Assembly (NCBI GenBank): GCA_902576115.1
Contig: CACGUE010000009.1
Coordinates: 1 to 42,787 of the forward strand
Origin: an uncultured Pelagibacteraceae bacterium
GTDB lineage: Bacteria > Pseudomonadota > Alphaproteobacteria > Pelagibacterales > Pelagibacteraceae
DNA: 42,787 nucleotides
Direction of reading: 5' to 3'
Every line of letters starts with the position of its first letter. Position 1 is the first letter of the stretch. The translations under genes and the position numbers were made by a program. A model generated the notes under the pieces. The model was given only the letters and a program-made list of their open reading frames with translations, did no database searches and had not been told where the DNA came from. Positions 25,877 through 34,233 of this stretch are shown piece by piece.

Positions 25877-26758
25877 ATGCTTTCCAAAAATCAATTAGGC
25901 TTTTTTTACATGTTTTTATCAATATGTGCCTTTTCATTTATGGATGTAATAGTCAAGTGGTCATCAGATTATCCAATTGGACAGGTAATGTTCTTTAGAG
26001 GTCTATTTGGTATTTTGCCAATTATTTTTTTAGTTCCTAAGACAAGATTTAGAGATTTTTACAAAACAAATAGACCAGGATTACATTTAATTAGATGTTG
26101 TTCAGGACTGATAGCTTTAGCTGCAATATTTTTGGCACTAAGAAACCTACCACTTGCAACAGTGACAAGTATTTCATTTGCTGCACCTATATTTACAACT
26201 TTGCTATCAATATTTTTACTAAGTGAGAAAGTAGGAGTATATAGATGGGCTGCAGTATTTGTTGGTTTTATTGGTGTTTTAGTAATTACCCAACCAGGAT
26301 TTTCTAGCTTAAATATTTATTACTTATTTCCAATAATCTTTTGTATTGGAATGTCTTACGTTGCAATTACAATTAGAAAACTTTCATCCACAGAACCAGT
26401 CTGGTTGATCTCATTTTTTTTTTCTTTTGCAATTACAATTGTTGGAGTTTTATCAATACCATTTGGTTGGATCATGCCAACTTTCAATGATTTCTTACTT
26501 TTATGTACAATTGGCTTGTTGGGAGGAACAGCTAATTTATTATTAAGTCAATCATATAAACTATCCGAGGTTTCTCTGGTTACACCTCTTAAATATTTGG
26601 GATTAATATTTGCAATATCTTTTGGATATTTTATTTGGGATGAAATTCCCACAATTAAAACATTGATGGGTGCTTCACTGGTAATAATATCATCAATCAT
26701 TATATTTCGAAGAGAAATATATTTAAATAAACAAGTAACGGTAAGTAGAAATGAGTAA
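25877..26758 (+). CDS. EamA-family (DMT superfamily) transporter
   Basis: Inner-membrane transporter of 293 residues with about ten hydrophobic helices in two EamA repeats. The first repeat has MLSICAFSFMDVIVKW-like features and FFRGLFGI near residue 38; LPLATVTSISFAAPIFTTLLSIFLLSEKV near residue 87 ends it. The second repeat ends with LSEVSLVTPLKYLGLIFAISFGYFIWDE near residue 230. The family exports or imports small molecules such as amino acids, nucleosides or metabolites; substrate cannot be told from sequence. Its end overlaps the glycosylase start by eight bases. Confidence 0.88.
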   Translation: MLSKNQLGFFYMFLSICAFSFMDVIVKWSSDYPIGQVMFFRGLFGILPIIFLVPKTRFRDFYKTNRPGLHLIRCCSGLIALAAIFLALRNLPLATVTSISFAAPIFTTLLSIFLLSEKVGVYRWAAVFVGFIGVLVITQPGFSSLNIYYLFPIIFCIGMSYVAITIRKLSSTEPVWLISFFFSFAITIVGVLSIPFGWIMPTFNDFLLLCTIGLLGGTANLLLSQSYKLSEVSLVTPLKYLGLIFAISFGYFIWDEIPTIKTLMGASLVIISSIIIFRREIYLNKQVTVSRNE

Positions 26759-27377
26759 GGCACCACCATATTGGAAAAAAGCTAGAACATATCTTTCAAA
26801 AAAAGATAGTATTATGAGATCATTGATTAAAAAATATAAAGATAATAATTTAACTACTAGAAAAGATGTTTTTTATTCTTTATGCAAAAGTATAATAGGA
26901 CAACAAATAAGTGTTGCTGCTGCAGATTCTGTCTTCAAAAAATTTGAATCGGCATGTAAAAAAAAAATTAATCCAAAAATTGTTTCTAAGCTTAAAATAT
27001 CGCAACTTAAAAAATGTGGTCTTAGTCGTCAAAAAATAAGGGGGATATTAGAAATGTCTCAAAAATTTAAAGATAAAACTTTTAATCCAAGATTAATTCC
27101 GAAAATGAGCGATGAAGAAGCAATTATGTATCTATCAACTTTAAGACAGATAGGAAGATGGTCAGCAGAGATGATTTTGTTATTTACTTACAATAGGTCT
27201 AATATCTGGCCAGTTCAGGATATTGGATTATTAAGAGCAATATCAACCAATTACAAAAAAAAATATTTTCCACCTGAAACTTTTATAAAAAAACTTCAAA
27301 AAAGATTCTCCCCATATTGTTCTGTTGCCACTTGGTATTTGTGGCGTTCAATTGATGACGATACTATTCAGTATTAG
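26751..27377 (+). CDS. DNA-3-methyladenine glycosylase (AlkA/HhH-GPD family)
   Basis: Base-excision-repair glycosylase of 208 residues that removes alkylated purines. The N-terminal SIIGQQISVAAADSVFKKFE is family-typical, as is the helix-hairpin-helix segment LRQIGRWSAEMILLF near residue 130. The catalytic Asp lies in WPVQDIGLLRAI near residue 155. It lacks the N-terminal mixed domain of E. coli AlkA, as many bacterial AlkA-like enzymes do. It overlaps the EamA gene by eight bases and converges on a DUF1330 gene with a 14-base overlap. Confidence 0.9.
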   Translation: MSKAPPYWKKARTYLSKKDSIMRSLIKKYKDNNLTTRKDVFYSLCKSIIGQQISVAAADSVFKKFESACKKKINPKIVSKLKISQLKKCGLSRQKIRGILEMSQKFKDKTFNPRLIPKMSDEEAIMYLSTLRQIGRWSAEMILLFTYNRSNIWPVQDIGLLRAISTNYKKKYFPPETFIKKLQKRFSPYCSVATWYLWRSIDDDTIQY

Positions 27378-27660
27378 CACCTTCCACAATAAACATATGT
27401 CTTTTTGTAGTTCGTTCTGCATAAGACCAAGCTTTTAAATAATCTTCTGAGTCATGACAAGATATGGCCTTGTCATAACTGGGAAATTCCCAAATGACGG
27501 TTCTTAATATTTTATCACCACTATAATATTTTAGTTTGCCTCCTCTAACTACAGGAGTACCACCAAATTTTTTTATAACTGGTATTGCATTTTCACCATA
27601 TTTTTTTAGGTTATTTTGGTCTAAAATCTCAGTATACAAACTCACCCAATATGCCTTCAT
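27364..27660 (-). CDS. DUF1330 protein, second copy of tandem pair
   Basis: A small protein of 98 residues in the ferredoxin-like, dimeric alpha/beta-barrel DUF1330 family, whose members lack a proven common activity. The characteristic FxxTxIWEFPSYDKAISCHDSEDYLKAW stretch is near residue 55: a strand ending in EFP(S/D) followed by a conserved Ser/Tyr-rich helix. I chose the ATG at 27660 (MKAYWVSLY), which has AGGGG ten bases before it and aligns with the start of its neighbour; a longer reading to 27693 runs into the neighbour. It shares the arrangement MK-(A/G)-YW with the upstream copy, pointing to duplication, but much of the rest has diverged. Confidence 0.85.
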   Translation of the reverse strand: MKAYWVSLYTEILDQNNLKKYGENAIPVIKKFGGTPVVRGGKLKYYSGDKILRTVIWEFPSYDKAISCHDSEDYLKAWSYAERTTKRHMFIVEGANTE

Positions 27661-27676
27661 ATTTGCCCCTTTTAAG

Positions 27677-27967
27677 TTATTCCATTCCTTCAAATATCAT
27701 ATGTTCTCTAATTACATTATCTTTAAGATATGTTCTTGCCTCAACATATTCTTCAGAGTCGTAGCATTTTTTAGCAGTTTCCACGTCTGGGAACTCTGCA
27801 AGTGCTATTCTGACCATTTCTCTACCCTCAAGTGCAATGTTATTAGCACTCCGAGCTAAAATTTTTCCAGAATGTTTTAGTACAGCTTCCTTTGCTTTAT
27901 CTGCATATTTTTTCATTCTTTCAGTGTCTTTAATTTCACTGTAAGTTGCAATCCAGTAACCTTTCAT
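27677..27967 (-). CDS. DUF1330 protein, first copy of tandem pair
   Basis: Small DUF1330 protein of 96 residues. MKGYWIATYSEIKDTERMKKYADKAKEAV opens the ferredoxin-like fold, IALAEFPDVETAKKCYDSEEYVEAR is the diagnostic stretch near residue 57, and a C-terminal strand (EHMIFEG) closes it. AGGAG stands upstream of the ATG. It is separated by only 16 bases from the second copy and by 27 bases from the divergent phosphoribosyltransferase start, so its promoter must overlap that gene. Function is unknown; DUF1330 proteins have been proposed as small-molecule-binding or oxygenase-like proteins, but none is demonstrated here. Confidence 0.87.
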   Translation of the reverse strand: MKGYWIATYSEIKDTERMKKYADKAKEAVLKHSGKILARSANNIALEGREMVRIALAEFPDVETAKKCYDSEEYVEARTYLKDNVIREHMIFEGME

Positions 27968-27994
27968 AATTCTCCTTTTTAATTTTTTTTTTTT

Positions 27995-28531
27995 ATGTTA
28001 CCAAATTTTATGGCAGAAAAATTAATAATCAATTATGAAGATTATAAATTAGCAGTTGAAAAGTTAGCTCTTACAATTGAAAAAAATTACAAACCATCTG
28101 TTTTAGTCGGAATAATGAGAGGTGCAGCACCTATAATTGATATGCTATCAAGAATATTTAAATTGCCCACTGCTTATGTTGTTATTCAAAGTTATTCTGG
28201 AGAAACTGTAGAAAATAAACAGGGCGAACTTATTTTTGCAAGAGACATAAGCTCAATAGCTCAAAATGAAGACTTTAAAAATGTTTTATTAGTTGATGAC
28301 TTATCTGATACTGGACTTACACTAAATGAAAGTATTAAATGGTTAAAAAATTATGCTCCAGTGAAAAACTATATTCAAGAAATAAAAACAGCTTGTCTTT
28401 GGAAAAAAAAATCTTCTTCTTTTACTCCAGATTATTGTCCAATTTTACTTGACGGAGATCCTTGGATAGTTCAACCTTCAGAATATTACGACGAAATAGA
28501 TATTAATGGCTTAAAGAAAAAACATTCATAA
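27995..28531 (+). CDS. Purine-type phosphoribosyltransferase
   Basis: A type I phosphoribosyltransferase of 178 residues. The PRPP-binding motif NVLLVDDLSDTGLTL lies near residue 100, and the N-terminal VLVGIMRGAAPIIDMLSRI segment gives the pyrophosphate-binding loop. The C-terminal WIVQPSEYYDEID resembles the hood of bacterial xanthine/hypoxanthine phosphoribosyltransferases, which salvage a purine base to a nucleotide. A second ATG at 28010 (MAEKLIINYEDY) is an equally possible start. The gene is divergent from the DUF1330 pair and convergent with the BMP importer. Base specificity cannot be read. Confidence 0.8.
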   Translation: MLPNFMAEKLIINYEDYKLAVEKLALTIEKNYKPSVLVGIMRGAAPIIDMLSRIFKLPTAYVVIQSYSGETVENKQGELIFARDISSIAQNEDFKNVLLVDDLSDTGLTLNESIKWLKNYAPVKNYIQEIKTACLWKKKSSSFTPDYCPILLDGDPWIVQPSEYYDEIDINGLKKKHS

Positions 28532-28561
28532 AAAAGGCCAACTATATAAGTTGGCCTTTTT
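28531..28561. terminator. Bidirectional rho-independent terminator
   Basis: AAAAAGGCCAACT-ATATA-AGTTGGCCTTTTT is a perfect 13-bp hairpin with a 5-base loop, with A-run on one side and T-run on the other. It lies between the convergent phosphoribosyltransferase and BMP genes and should stop transcription in both directions. It is the clearest terminator in the window. Confidence 0.9.
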
Positions 28562-28579
28562 AATTTTTTCCTTTAAAAA

Positions 28580-29644
28580 TTATTTTGGAATATCGCCTTC
28601 AACACCTTTTACATAAACACTCATTCCAGCTAACATTCCATCATCAGCAACTTTTCCTTCGGCAACTAATATATTACCTTTTTGGTCATATATAGGACCT
28701 GTGAACGAATGAACTTTCCCAGATGCTAGATCTTTTTGAAGCTGCTCTACTTCTTTAACTAAGTCAGCACCCATTGCAGAATTATATGGTCCCATAGCTA
28801 CCATACCCTCCTTTAATCCATGCCATGTATCTTGTTGATTCCATGTGCCATCTCTTGCAGCAATTGCTCTTTCAACATAATATGGTGCCCAATCATCTAT
28901 AATTGAAGTCAAAATTGATTTAGGAGCAAATCTCTGCATGTCACTTGCTTGACCAAATGACCATACACCTGCTTTCTCCGCTGTTTGAACTGGTGCCGTA
29001 CTATCTGTATGTTGCATAATTACGTCTGCACCTTGATCGATTAAAGCTTGGGCTGCTTCAGCTTCTTTACCTGGATCGTACCAAGTAAATACCCATACAA
29101 TTTTAGTTTTAATATTTGGATTGACCTTTTGTGCAGCCAGAGTCATTGCGTTAATTCCTCTTATTACTTCAGGAATTGGAAAAGATGCAATATAGCCAAT
29201 CGTGTTAGTTTTAGTCATTTTTCCAGCGATATGGCCTAAAAGAGTTCTACCTTCGTAAAATCTTGCAGAATAAGTAGAAACATTTGAGTGCTCTCTCTTA
29301 TAACCTGTTGCATGTTCAAATTTTACATTTGGAAAATCTTTTGCAACTTTGTTAGTTGGATCCATATATCCAAAACTAGTTGTAAAAATTAAGTCGTGGC
29401 CAGATTGAGCCAGTTGTCTTATCACTCTTTCTGCATCAGCACCTTCTGGAACACTTTCAACAAATGTTGTTTTTATTCCTGCTGCCTCTACAGCGTTTCT
29501 ACCTTCGTGATGTTGAAATGTCCATCCATGGTCACCAGTTGGGCCAACATAGACAAAACCAACTTTAAAATCCGCATTTGAGTTTACACTAAACCCAAGT
29601 AGAAAAATTGCAGAAATTAAATATCTAAAAAAGTTTTTATACAT
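28580..29644 (-). CDS. BMP-family ABC transporter substrate-binding protein
   Basis: Periplasmic binding protein of the basic membrane protein (BMP/TmpC) family, the family that binds purine nucleosides and related compounds. The start ATG at 29644 gives MYKNFFRYLISAIFLLGFS, a signal peptide ending at about NSNA; GAGGGG stands upstream. A reading to 29692 would add 16 unlikely residues. The mature domain begins FKVGFVYVGPTGDHGWTFQH and contains AQSGHDLIFTTSFGYMDPT near residue 90 and GADVIMQHTDSTAPVQTAEK near residue 203, matching the family. It is the last gene of the importer operon, after an 88-base gap with a T-run that may separate expression. The specific ligand is not identifiable. Confidence 0.92.
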   Translation of the reverse strand: MYKNFFRYLISAIFLLGFSVNSNADFKVGFVYVGPTGDHGWTFQHHEGRNAVEAAGIKTTFVESVPEGADAERVIRQLAQSGHDLIFTTSFGYMDPTNKVAKDFPNVKFEHATGYKREHSNVSTYSARFYEGRTLLGHIAGKMTKTNTIGYIASFPIPEVIRGINAMTLAAQKVNPNIKTKIVWVFTWYDPGKEAEAAQALIDQGADVIMQHTDSTAPVQTAEKAGVWSFGQASDMQRFAPKSILTSIIDDWAPYYVERAIAARDGTWNQQDTWHGLKEGMVAMGPYNSAMGADLVKEVEQLQKDLASGKVHSFTGPIYDQKGNILVAEGKVADDGMLAGMSVYVKGVEGDIPK

Positions 29645-29697
29645 TTTGAATTTCCCCTCTAAATTTTTTTTGTGAAGCTTTAAGTTAATCAAAATTC

Positions 29698-29719
29698 AAA
29701 AAAAAAAAATAATTATTTT
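29698..29719 (-). terminator. AT-only dyad with T-run between permease and binding-protein genes
   Basis: On the minus strand AAAATAATTATTTT (palindrome, 29706-29719) runs into a run of T residues totalling 12 (29698-29709). It lies in the 88-base gap after the second permease. This could weaken read-through or mark an mRNA processing point before the binding-protein gene. The stem has only A-T pairs, so confidence is low. Confidence 0.3.
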
Positions 29720-29732
29720 CGAATAGCTAACA

Positions 29733-30665
29733 TTACTTTTCCCTATAGAATATTCTTCCTAAGGAGGTTGGGGTATTCAGTTTTATTTTTCTACTGTCAC
29801 GAGAGATTACAACTAAAACTATTATTGTCATTAGATAAGGTAATGCACTTAAAAATTGAACTGGTATTCTAAACCCAATTGCTTGCATATGTAATTGTAG
29901 AATTGTAATACCACCAAAAATTAAAGCACCAATTAAAACTTTTATAGGACTCCAAGTTGCGAATACAACCAAAGCCAAAGCTATCCATCCTCTTCCAGCT
30001 GTCATATTTTCAATCCACTGTGGAGTGTATATTAATGACAGATATGCACCTGCTAAGCCGCACATGGCTCCTCCATAAAGAATACAACAGTATCTAACTA
30101 GAATAACATTTATACCTTGATTAGATGCCGAAACAGGCGAATCACCAACAGCTCTAACAACTAAGCCTAATTTAGTTTTTTTCAAAAAATAATTAGTTAA
30201 AAATGGTAAAGCAAAAGCAAAATATAAAACTATAGAGTGTCCAAATAATATTGGACCAAAAAACGGAATACTTTCTTTTAAACTTGAAAATAAAATTGGA
30301 AATTCTTTTCCAGGGATACCAACAAAATTTTTTCCTAACATTGCAGATAAACCAATGCCAAAAATAGTTAATGCCAAACCTGTTGCAACATGGTTTGTGA
30401 GAAGAGATTGCGTTAAAAATCCAAAGATTAGTGAAATTATAATTCCTGATAACATAGAGCCTACGATTGCTATAAAAAGGTTGTCTGTTATTACCATTAA
30501 AGCAAAACCAGATATTGCTCCGATTATCATCATTCCTTCGACACCTAAATTTAAAACGCCTGATCTTTCAGTAATCAATTCACCTGAAGCAGCAAGTATT
30601 AATGGCACTGATGAAGCCATTATTGATCCTATTAGAATTCCTATAAAACTAATGTCTAAGCTCAT
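29733..30665 (-). CDS. ABC transporter permease, nucleoside/BMP type (second)
   Basis: Inner-membrane permease of 310 residues with about nine hydrophobic helices, in the BPD_transp_2 family (YufQ/NupQ-like) that accompanies BMP binding proteins. LILAASGELITERSGVLNLGVEGMM is near the N-terminus; in this family the LxExxGxxNxGxEGxMMxG pattern is diagnostic. The later LVVRAVGDSPVSASNQGINVI near residue 170 is the cytoplasmic loop that touches the ATPase. It overlaps the first permease gene by 17 bases. Together they form a heterodimeric channel. Confidence 0.92.
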   Translation of the reverse strand: MSLDISFIGILIGSIMASSVPLILAASGELITERSGVLNLGVEGMMIIGAISGFALMVITDNLFIAIVGSMLSGIIISLIFGFLTQSLLTNHVATGLALTIFGIGLSAMLGKNFVGIPGKEFPILFSSLKESIPFFGPILFGHSIVLYFAFALPFLTNYFLKKTKLGLVVRAVGDSPVSASNQGINVILVRYCCILYGGAMCGLAGAYLSLIYTPQWIENMTAGRGWIALALVVFATWSPIKVLIGALIFGGITILQLHMQAIGFRIPVQFLSALPYLMTIIVLVVISRDSRKIKLNTPTSLGRIFYREK

Positions 30666-31728
30666 TTTTTTTTAAACTTAAAATTTTAACTTTGAAAAAA
30701 AGCAAATAATCAGATGCGAGTAAAAAAAATAAGATCATACCCTGAAAGACTTGGCCGGTATATTTTGGTATTTGCAAAAAAATTTGAGCCGTTTCGGCAC
30801 CGAGGTATGTCAATGCAACAACCAAAGATGCAAAAATTATGCCAAAAGGATTAAGACGACCTAAAAAGGCAACAATAATTGCTGTAAAACCGTAATCTGG
30901 GGATATCATTCTATGCAGCTGTCCTATAGGTCCAGTGATTTCACCAACTCCAGCTAATCCCGCACAAGCACCACTAATCATAAAAACAACCAAAATCATG
31001 GTTTTTCCTTTAAACCCAGCATACTTAGCGGTTTTTAAACTTAGACCAGATACTTTAATCTGAAAGCCTAAATAGGTTTTATAAAGAATAAACCAACTCA
31101 GCATAACTGCTGCAAGAGCTAAAAAAATACCAGCATGAATTCTCAAACCCTCAAATAATAATGGCATTCTAGATGATTCACTAAATTGTCTTGTTTCAGG
31201 AAAATTAAAACCTTCAGGATTACTCCATGGCCCAACTACTAAGTAATCTAAGAGTAGCTTTGAAACGTAAACCAACATAAGACTAACTAAAATCTCATTT
31301 GTATTAAAATATGTTTTAAGGACTGCTGGAATAAGTGCAAAGATCATTCCCCCGATTGCTCCAGCAAGTATAACTAAAGGTAGTATATAAAAACCTTCTT
31401 GATTATAAAATAAAAGAGCAACTCCTCCTCCTACAATCGCACCAAAAGTTAATTGTCCTTCTGCACCGATATTCCAATTATTACTTTTAAAACAAAATGA
31501 TAAACCAATAGCAATTAAGCAAAGGGGGGTTGCTTTGAGCAGCAACTCACTGAATCCATATAGATTTGAAATTGGAGTTATAAAGTAAAACTTAAGTGCT
31601 TCTATTGGATTAAAACCTAAAATATAGAAAATTATACCACCACCTAAAATTGTAAGTACGATTGCAATAAAAGGAGTAAAAAAATATAGTGCCATTGGTA
31701 CATCATTTCTTTTTTCAATTTTAATCAA
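30649..31728 (-). CDS. ABC transporter permease, nucleoside/BMP type (first)
   Basis: Inner-membrane permease of 359 residues (YufP/NupP-like). Shortly after an initial helix lies LLKATPLCLIAIGLSFCFKSNNWNIGAEGQL, with the family-typical FxxxxWNIGAEGQ motif near residue 85. The coupling-loop segment LGFQIKVSGLSLKTAKYAGF near residue 220, with its G-xxxxAAxYAG pattern, contacts the ATPase. SPDYGFTAIIVAFLGRLNPFGI near residue 275 is also typical. It overlaps the ATPase gene by eight bases and the second permease by 17 bases. Confidence 0.92.
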   Translation of the reverse strand: MIKIEKRNDVPMALYFFTPFIAIVLTILGGGIIFYILGFNPIEALKFYFITPISNLYGFSELLLKATPLCLIAIGLSFCFKSNNWNIGAEGQLTFGAIVGGGVALLFYNQEGFYILPLVILAGAIGGMIFALIPAVLKTYFNTNEILVSLMLVYVSKLLLDYLVVGPWSNPEGFNFPETRQFSESSRMPLLFEGLRIHAGIFLALAAVMLSWFILYKTYLGFQIKVSGLSLKTAKYAGFKGKTMILVVFMISGACAGLAGVGEITGPIGQLHRMISPDYGFTAIIVAFLGRLNPFGIIFASLVVALTYLGAETAQIFLQIPKYTGQVFQGMILFFLLASDYLLFFKVKILSLKKNELRH

Positions 31729-33220
31729 TGGAACCTCCCCCCATTAGAACACCTAATTTTTCTGGAGTAACTTCCTCTGAAGGCATTATTTTTGAAAGCT
31801 TGCCTTTGTAAATAACTGCAATTCTATCACTGAGTTTTAATAACTCCTCCGTATCTGTAGAAATTAAAATCGTTGATTTTTCTTGATCGTTAATTTTTAT
31901 AAGTGTTTCATGAATATAATTGATTGCACCCACATCGAGCCCCCATGTTGGATTGTAACAAATTAATAATTCTGGAGCTGTAATTAATTCTCTCCCTAAA
32001 ATAAGTTTTTGTAAATTTCCACCCGATAGAAATTGACTTTTTAATTCAACATTGTCTGTATTTACTGAGAAATCAGATAATATTTTCTTTGAATGCTCTT
32101 TAATTTTTCTCTCATTTACCAAACCTTTTTCAAAAAAATTTGATGACTTGAAATTATTTAAAGCTACATTTTCGTATATTTTTAATTCAGGTACAGCTGC
32201 TTGAGATATTCTATCTTCAGGAGAAAAAGCCATTAAATACTCTCGTCTTTGCTTTGGATTTAGTTTAGCAATTTCTTTATTTCGAAAAATGATTGATGTA
32301 TTAGGTGTAATTATTTCCCCACTCAAAATTTGAAAGAGTTCGTTTTGACCATTGCCAGAAATACCCGCTATACCCAAACATTCTCCTTTCTTTACAGAAA
32401 AATTTAGATTAACTAAATTTGTTTCAAAAGGATCATCGCTATAAAAATTTAAATGTTTTACTTTAAATATCTCATCTTTATTTTTGGAAATATTAATTTT
32501 TTTCCTAATTTTCGCTAGTTTTTGACCAACCATCTTATTTGCTAGAGTTTCAACTTTTTCATTTTGTGTTTGGCTAACAGATACAACCTTACCTTTTCGC
32601 ATTACTGCAACTTCATCACACAAAGACAAAACTTCTTTTAACTTGTGAGTTATGTAAATAATTAAAATTCCTTCATCACAGAATTTTTTTAAAGATATAA
32701 ATAATTCCTCTGTTTCCTGCTCAGTCAAAACAGATGTAGGCTCGTCCATAATTAGAACTTTAGGGCTTCTTAAAAGACATCTTATAATCTCAACTTTTTG
32801 CTTTTGCCCTGCTGATAAATTTAATACAGGAACGTCAAGGTCAATACTAAAGTTATATTTTTTTAATATTTCATTTATTCTTAACCTTAAACTTTTGTTA
32901 TCTTCAGTTGCATCTATATTTAAGTTTTCAAATACTGATAAAGTGTCAAATAAATTGAAATGCTGAAAAACCATTCCAATTTTATTTTTTTTGGCATCGA
33001 GTGGGGAACTTAATTTTAAATTTTTTTCATTTAAAAAAACTTCACCATTATCTGGGCTTATTACACCAGACAAAATTTTTACCAATGTAGATTTTCCAGC
33101 TCCGTTCTCTCCTAATAGTGCGTATATTTTTCCACTTTTAAATTGAAGAGATACATTATCATTAGCTATACATCCTGGATATATTTTTGATATATTTGAT
33201 ATTCTTAAGTCTGTTGCCAT
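31721..33220 (-). CDS. ABC transporter ATP-binding protein, two-domain nucleoside/BMP type
   Basis: Cytoplasmic ATPase of 499 residues with two ABC domains (YufO/NupO-like). The first domain is canonical: Walker A GENGAGKSTLVK near residue 37, Q-loop MVFQHFNL, signature LSAGQKQKVEIIRCL near 133, Walker B VLIMDEPTSVLT near 154. The second is degenerate, as usual for this family: GISGNGQNELFQ in place of Walker A near 287, an intact signature LSGGNLQKLILGREL near 398, and LLICYNPTWGLDVGA in place of Walker B. It is the first gene of the operon and overlaps the next by eight bases. Confidence 0.94.
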   Translation of the reverse strand: MATDLRISNISKIYPGCIANDNVSLQFKSGKIYALLGENGAGKSTLVKILSGVISPDNGEVFLNEKNLKLSSPLDAKKNKIGMVFQHFNLFDTLSVFENLNIDATEDNKSLRLRINEILKKYNFSIDLDVPVLNLSAGQKQKVEIIRCLLRSPKVLIMDEPTSVLTEQETEELFISLKKFCDEGILIIYITHKLKEVLSLCDEVAVMRKGKVVSVSQTQNEKVETLANKMVGQKLAKIRKKINISKNKDEIFKVKHLNFYSDDPFETNLVNLNFSVKKGECLGIAGISGNGQNELFQILSGEIITPNTSIIFRNKEIAKLNPKQRREYLMAFSPEDRISQAAVPELKIYENVALNNFKSSNFFEKGLVNERKIKEHSKKILSDFSVNTDNVELKSQFLSGGNLQKLILGRELITAPELLICYNPTWGLDVGAINYIHETLIKINDQEKSTILISTDTEELLKLSDRIAVIYKGKLSKIMPSEEVTPEKLGVLMGGGSID

Positions 33221-33253
33221 AGCATTTCTTTAATATAATAAATCAGTAACTCA

Positions 33254-33282
33254 ATAATCTTTAAAATTTCCTATCTTTTCAA
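33254..33282 (-). promoter_or_regulatory. Possible promoter of the BMP importer operon
   Basis: On the minus strand TTGAAA (33277-33282), a 17-base spacer and GATTAT (33254-33259) lie 34 bases before the ATPase gene start. The -10 box matches only four of six consensus bases, so this is a modest candidate within a 138-base divergent gap that holds nothing else I recognise. Confidence 0.4.
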
Positions 33283-33358
33283 ATTTGTATTAAATTCAAA
33301 CAATTTAATGAAAGTTTTGAACAAATTGTTAACATAATTCAACTTTAGGTATGTATTA

Positions 33359-33691
33359 ATGATTATTGCTTTTAAAAATTATACTTTATCAAAAAAATTT
33401 ATTGCTCTGTTTATCACATTAACAATAATTTTTTTAACTGGATGCCAAACAATTAAAAAGAAATCTGATGAAGTGGCTGAAAAAGAGAATGAAAAATTTG
33501 GTCAATTCGTTGGAAAAGAAGTTAATGAGATGAGATTAGAATTAGGCTCACCTTCAGAAGATTTTGTCAATGAACTTGGAAATGAAATGCTTATCTACAA
33601 AACAAAAAAATATGGAATTCCTTGTGAAAGAAAATTTGAGGTGAATGCCTCAGGTGTTATTATTGGATTTAGCTCTAGCGGATGTATTTAG
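33359..33691 (+). CDS. Small hypothetical lipoprotein
   Basis: A 110-residue predicted lipoprotein. The hydrophobic signal stretch (FIALFITLTIIFLTGC) ends in the lipobox LTGC with Cys at about residue 29. A charged linker (KKKSDEVAEKENEKFG) follows, then a small domain with VGKEVNEMRLELGSPSEDF, YKTKKYGIPCERKFEVNASGVIIGF and a terminal SSGCI; two domain cysteines could pair in the periplasm. The GxxxxxxxxxLGxP pattern loosely resembles SmpA/BamE-like lipoproteins, but I cannot assign it to a family. It converges on hsp20, with a strong hairpin in the gap. Confidence 0.75.
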   Translation: MIIAFKNYTLSKKFIALFITLTIIFLTGCQTIKKKSDEVAEKENEKFGQFVGKEVNEMRLELGSPSEDFVNELGNEMLIYKTKKYGIPCERKFEVNASGVIIGFSSSGCI

Positions 33692-33692
33692 T

Positions 33693-33715
33693 CTTGTGGG
33701 GACAAGCCCCACAAG
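33693..33715. terminator. GC-rich hairpin between convergent genes
   Basis: CTTGTGGGG-ACAAG-CCCCACAAG is a perfect 9-bp hairpin with a 5-base loop in the 32-base gap between the lipoprotein and hsp20 stop codons. It is by far the most GC-rich short stretch near here. There is no T-run on either side, so it is not a classical intrinsic terminator; it may end transcription by another means or protect mRNA 3' ends. Confidence 0.6.
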
Positions 33716-33723
33716 CAAGGTAC

Positions 33724-34170
33724 TTATTTAATTTCAATAAGTTTCTTTTTTTTATGTTCTGGGATAATCCTTTCACATGCAATTGTTAAAAGACCATCTT
33801 TTAACTCTGCACCATTCACTTTTACATCATCAGCAATTGTAAATGATCTCGCAAATTGTCTTTGCGATATACCTTTGTGGATTATCTCTCCATCTTGATT
33901 TTTGTTTTCACTTCTATCAACTTGTTTAGTTCTTACAGTTAATAGATTATCTTCAAACTCTACCTCAACATCTTTTTTGTTAAAACCAGCTAAAGCAACC
34001 TCTATTGAGTAGTTGTCTTTGCCAGTTCTTCTTATGTTGTAAGGCGGGTAGTTTGATTGCATACTTAAACCACCATTGCCCAACATGCTTTCGAATTGGT
34101 CAAACATATCGTCAAAACCAATTGAGAAAGGCCGAAGTGAGTTGAAAATTGATAGATCCTTACTTGTCAT
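33724..34170 (-). CDS. Hsp20/IbpA-type small heat-shock protein
   Basis: Small holdase chaperone of 148 residues that binds unfolding proteins. An N-terminal arm (IFNSLRPFSIGFDDMFDQFE) resembles IbpA; the alpha-crystallin domain starts at NYPPYNIRRTGKDNYSIEVALAGF and contains VEVEFEDNLLTVRTKQ, FARSFTIADDVKVNGAELKDGLLTI (conserved DGxLxI), then the C-terminal REIPE-like IIPEHKK anchor. A very strong Shine-Dalgarno AGGAGG lies seven bases before the ATG, unusual in this window. The upstream sequence carries a heat-shock-type promoter. Confidence 0.94.
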   Translation of the reverse strand: MTSKDLSIFNSLRPFSIGFDDMFDQFESMLGNGGLSMQSNYPPYNIRRTGKDNYSIEVALAGFNKKDVEVEFEDNLLTVRTKQVDRSENKNQDGEIIHKGISQRQFARSFTIADDVKVNGAELKDGLLTIACERIIPEHKKKKLIEIK

Positions 34171-34233
34171 ATTATCCTCCTTTAATTAAGCAAGTTTATT
34201 TATTGCTAGCCCCATTAGGCAACTAACAGTAGT

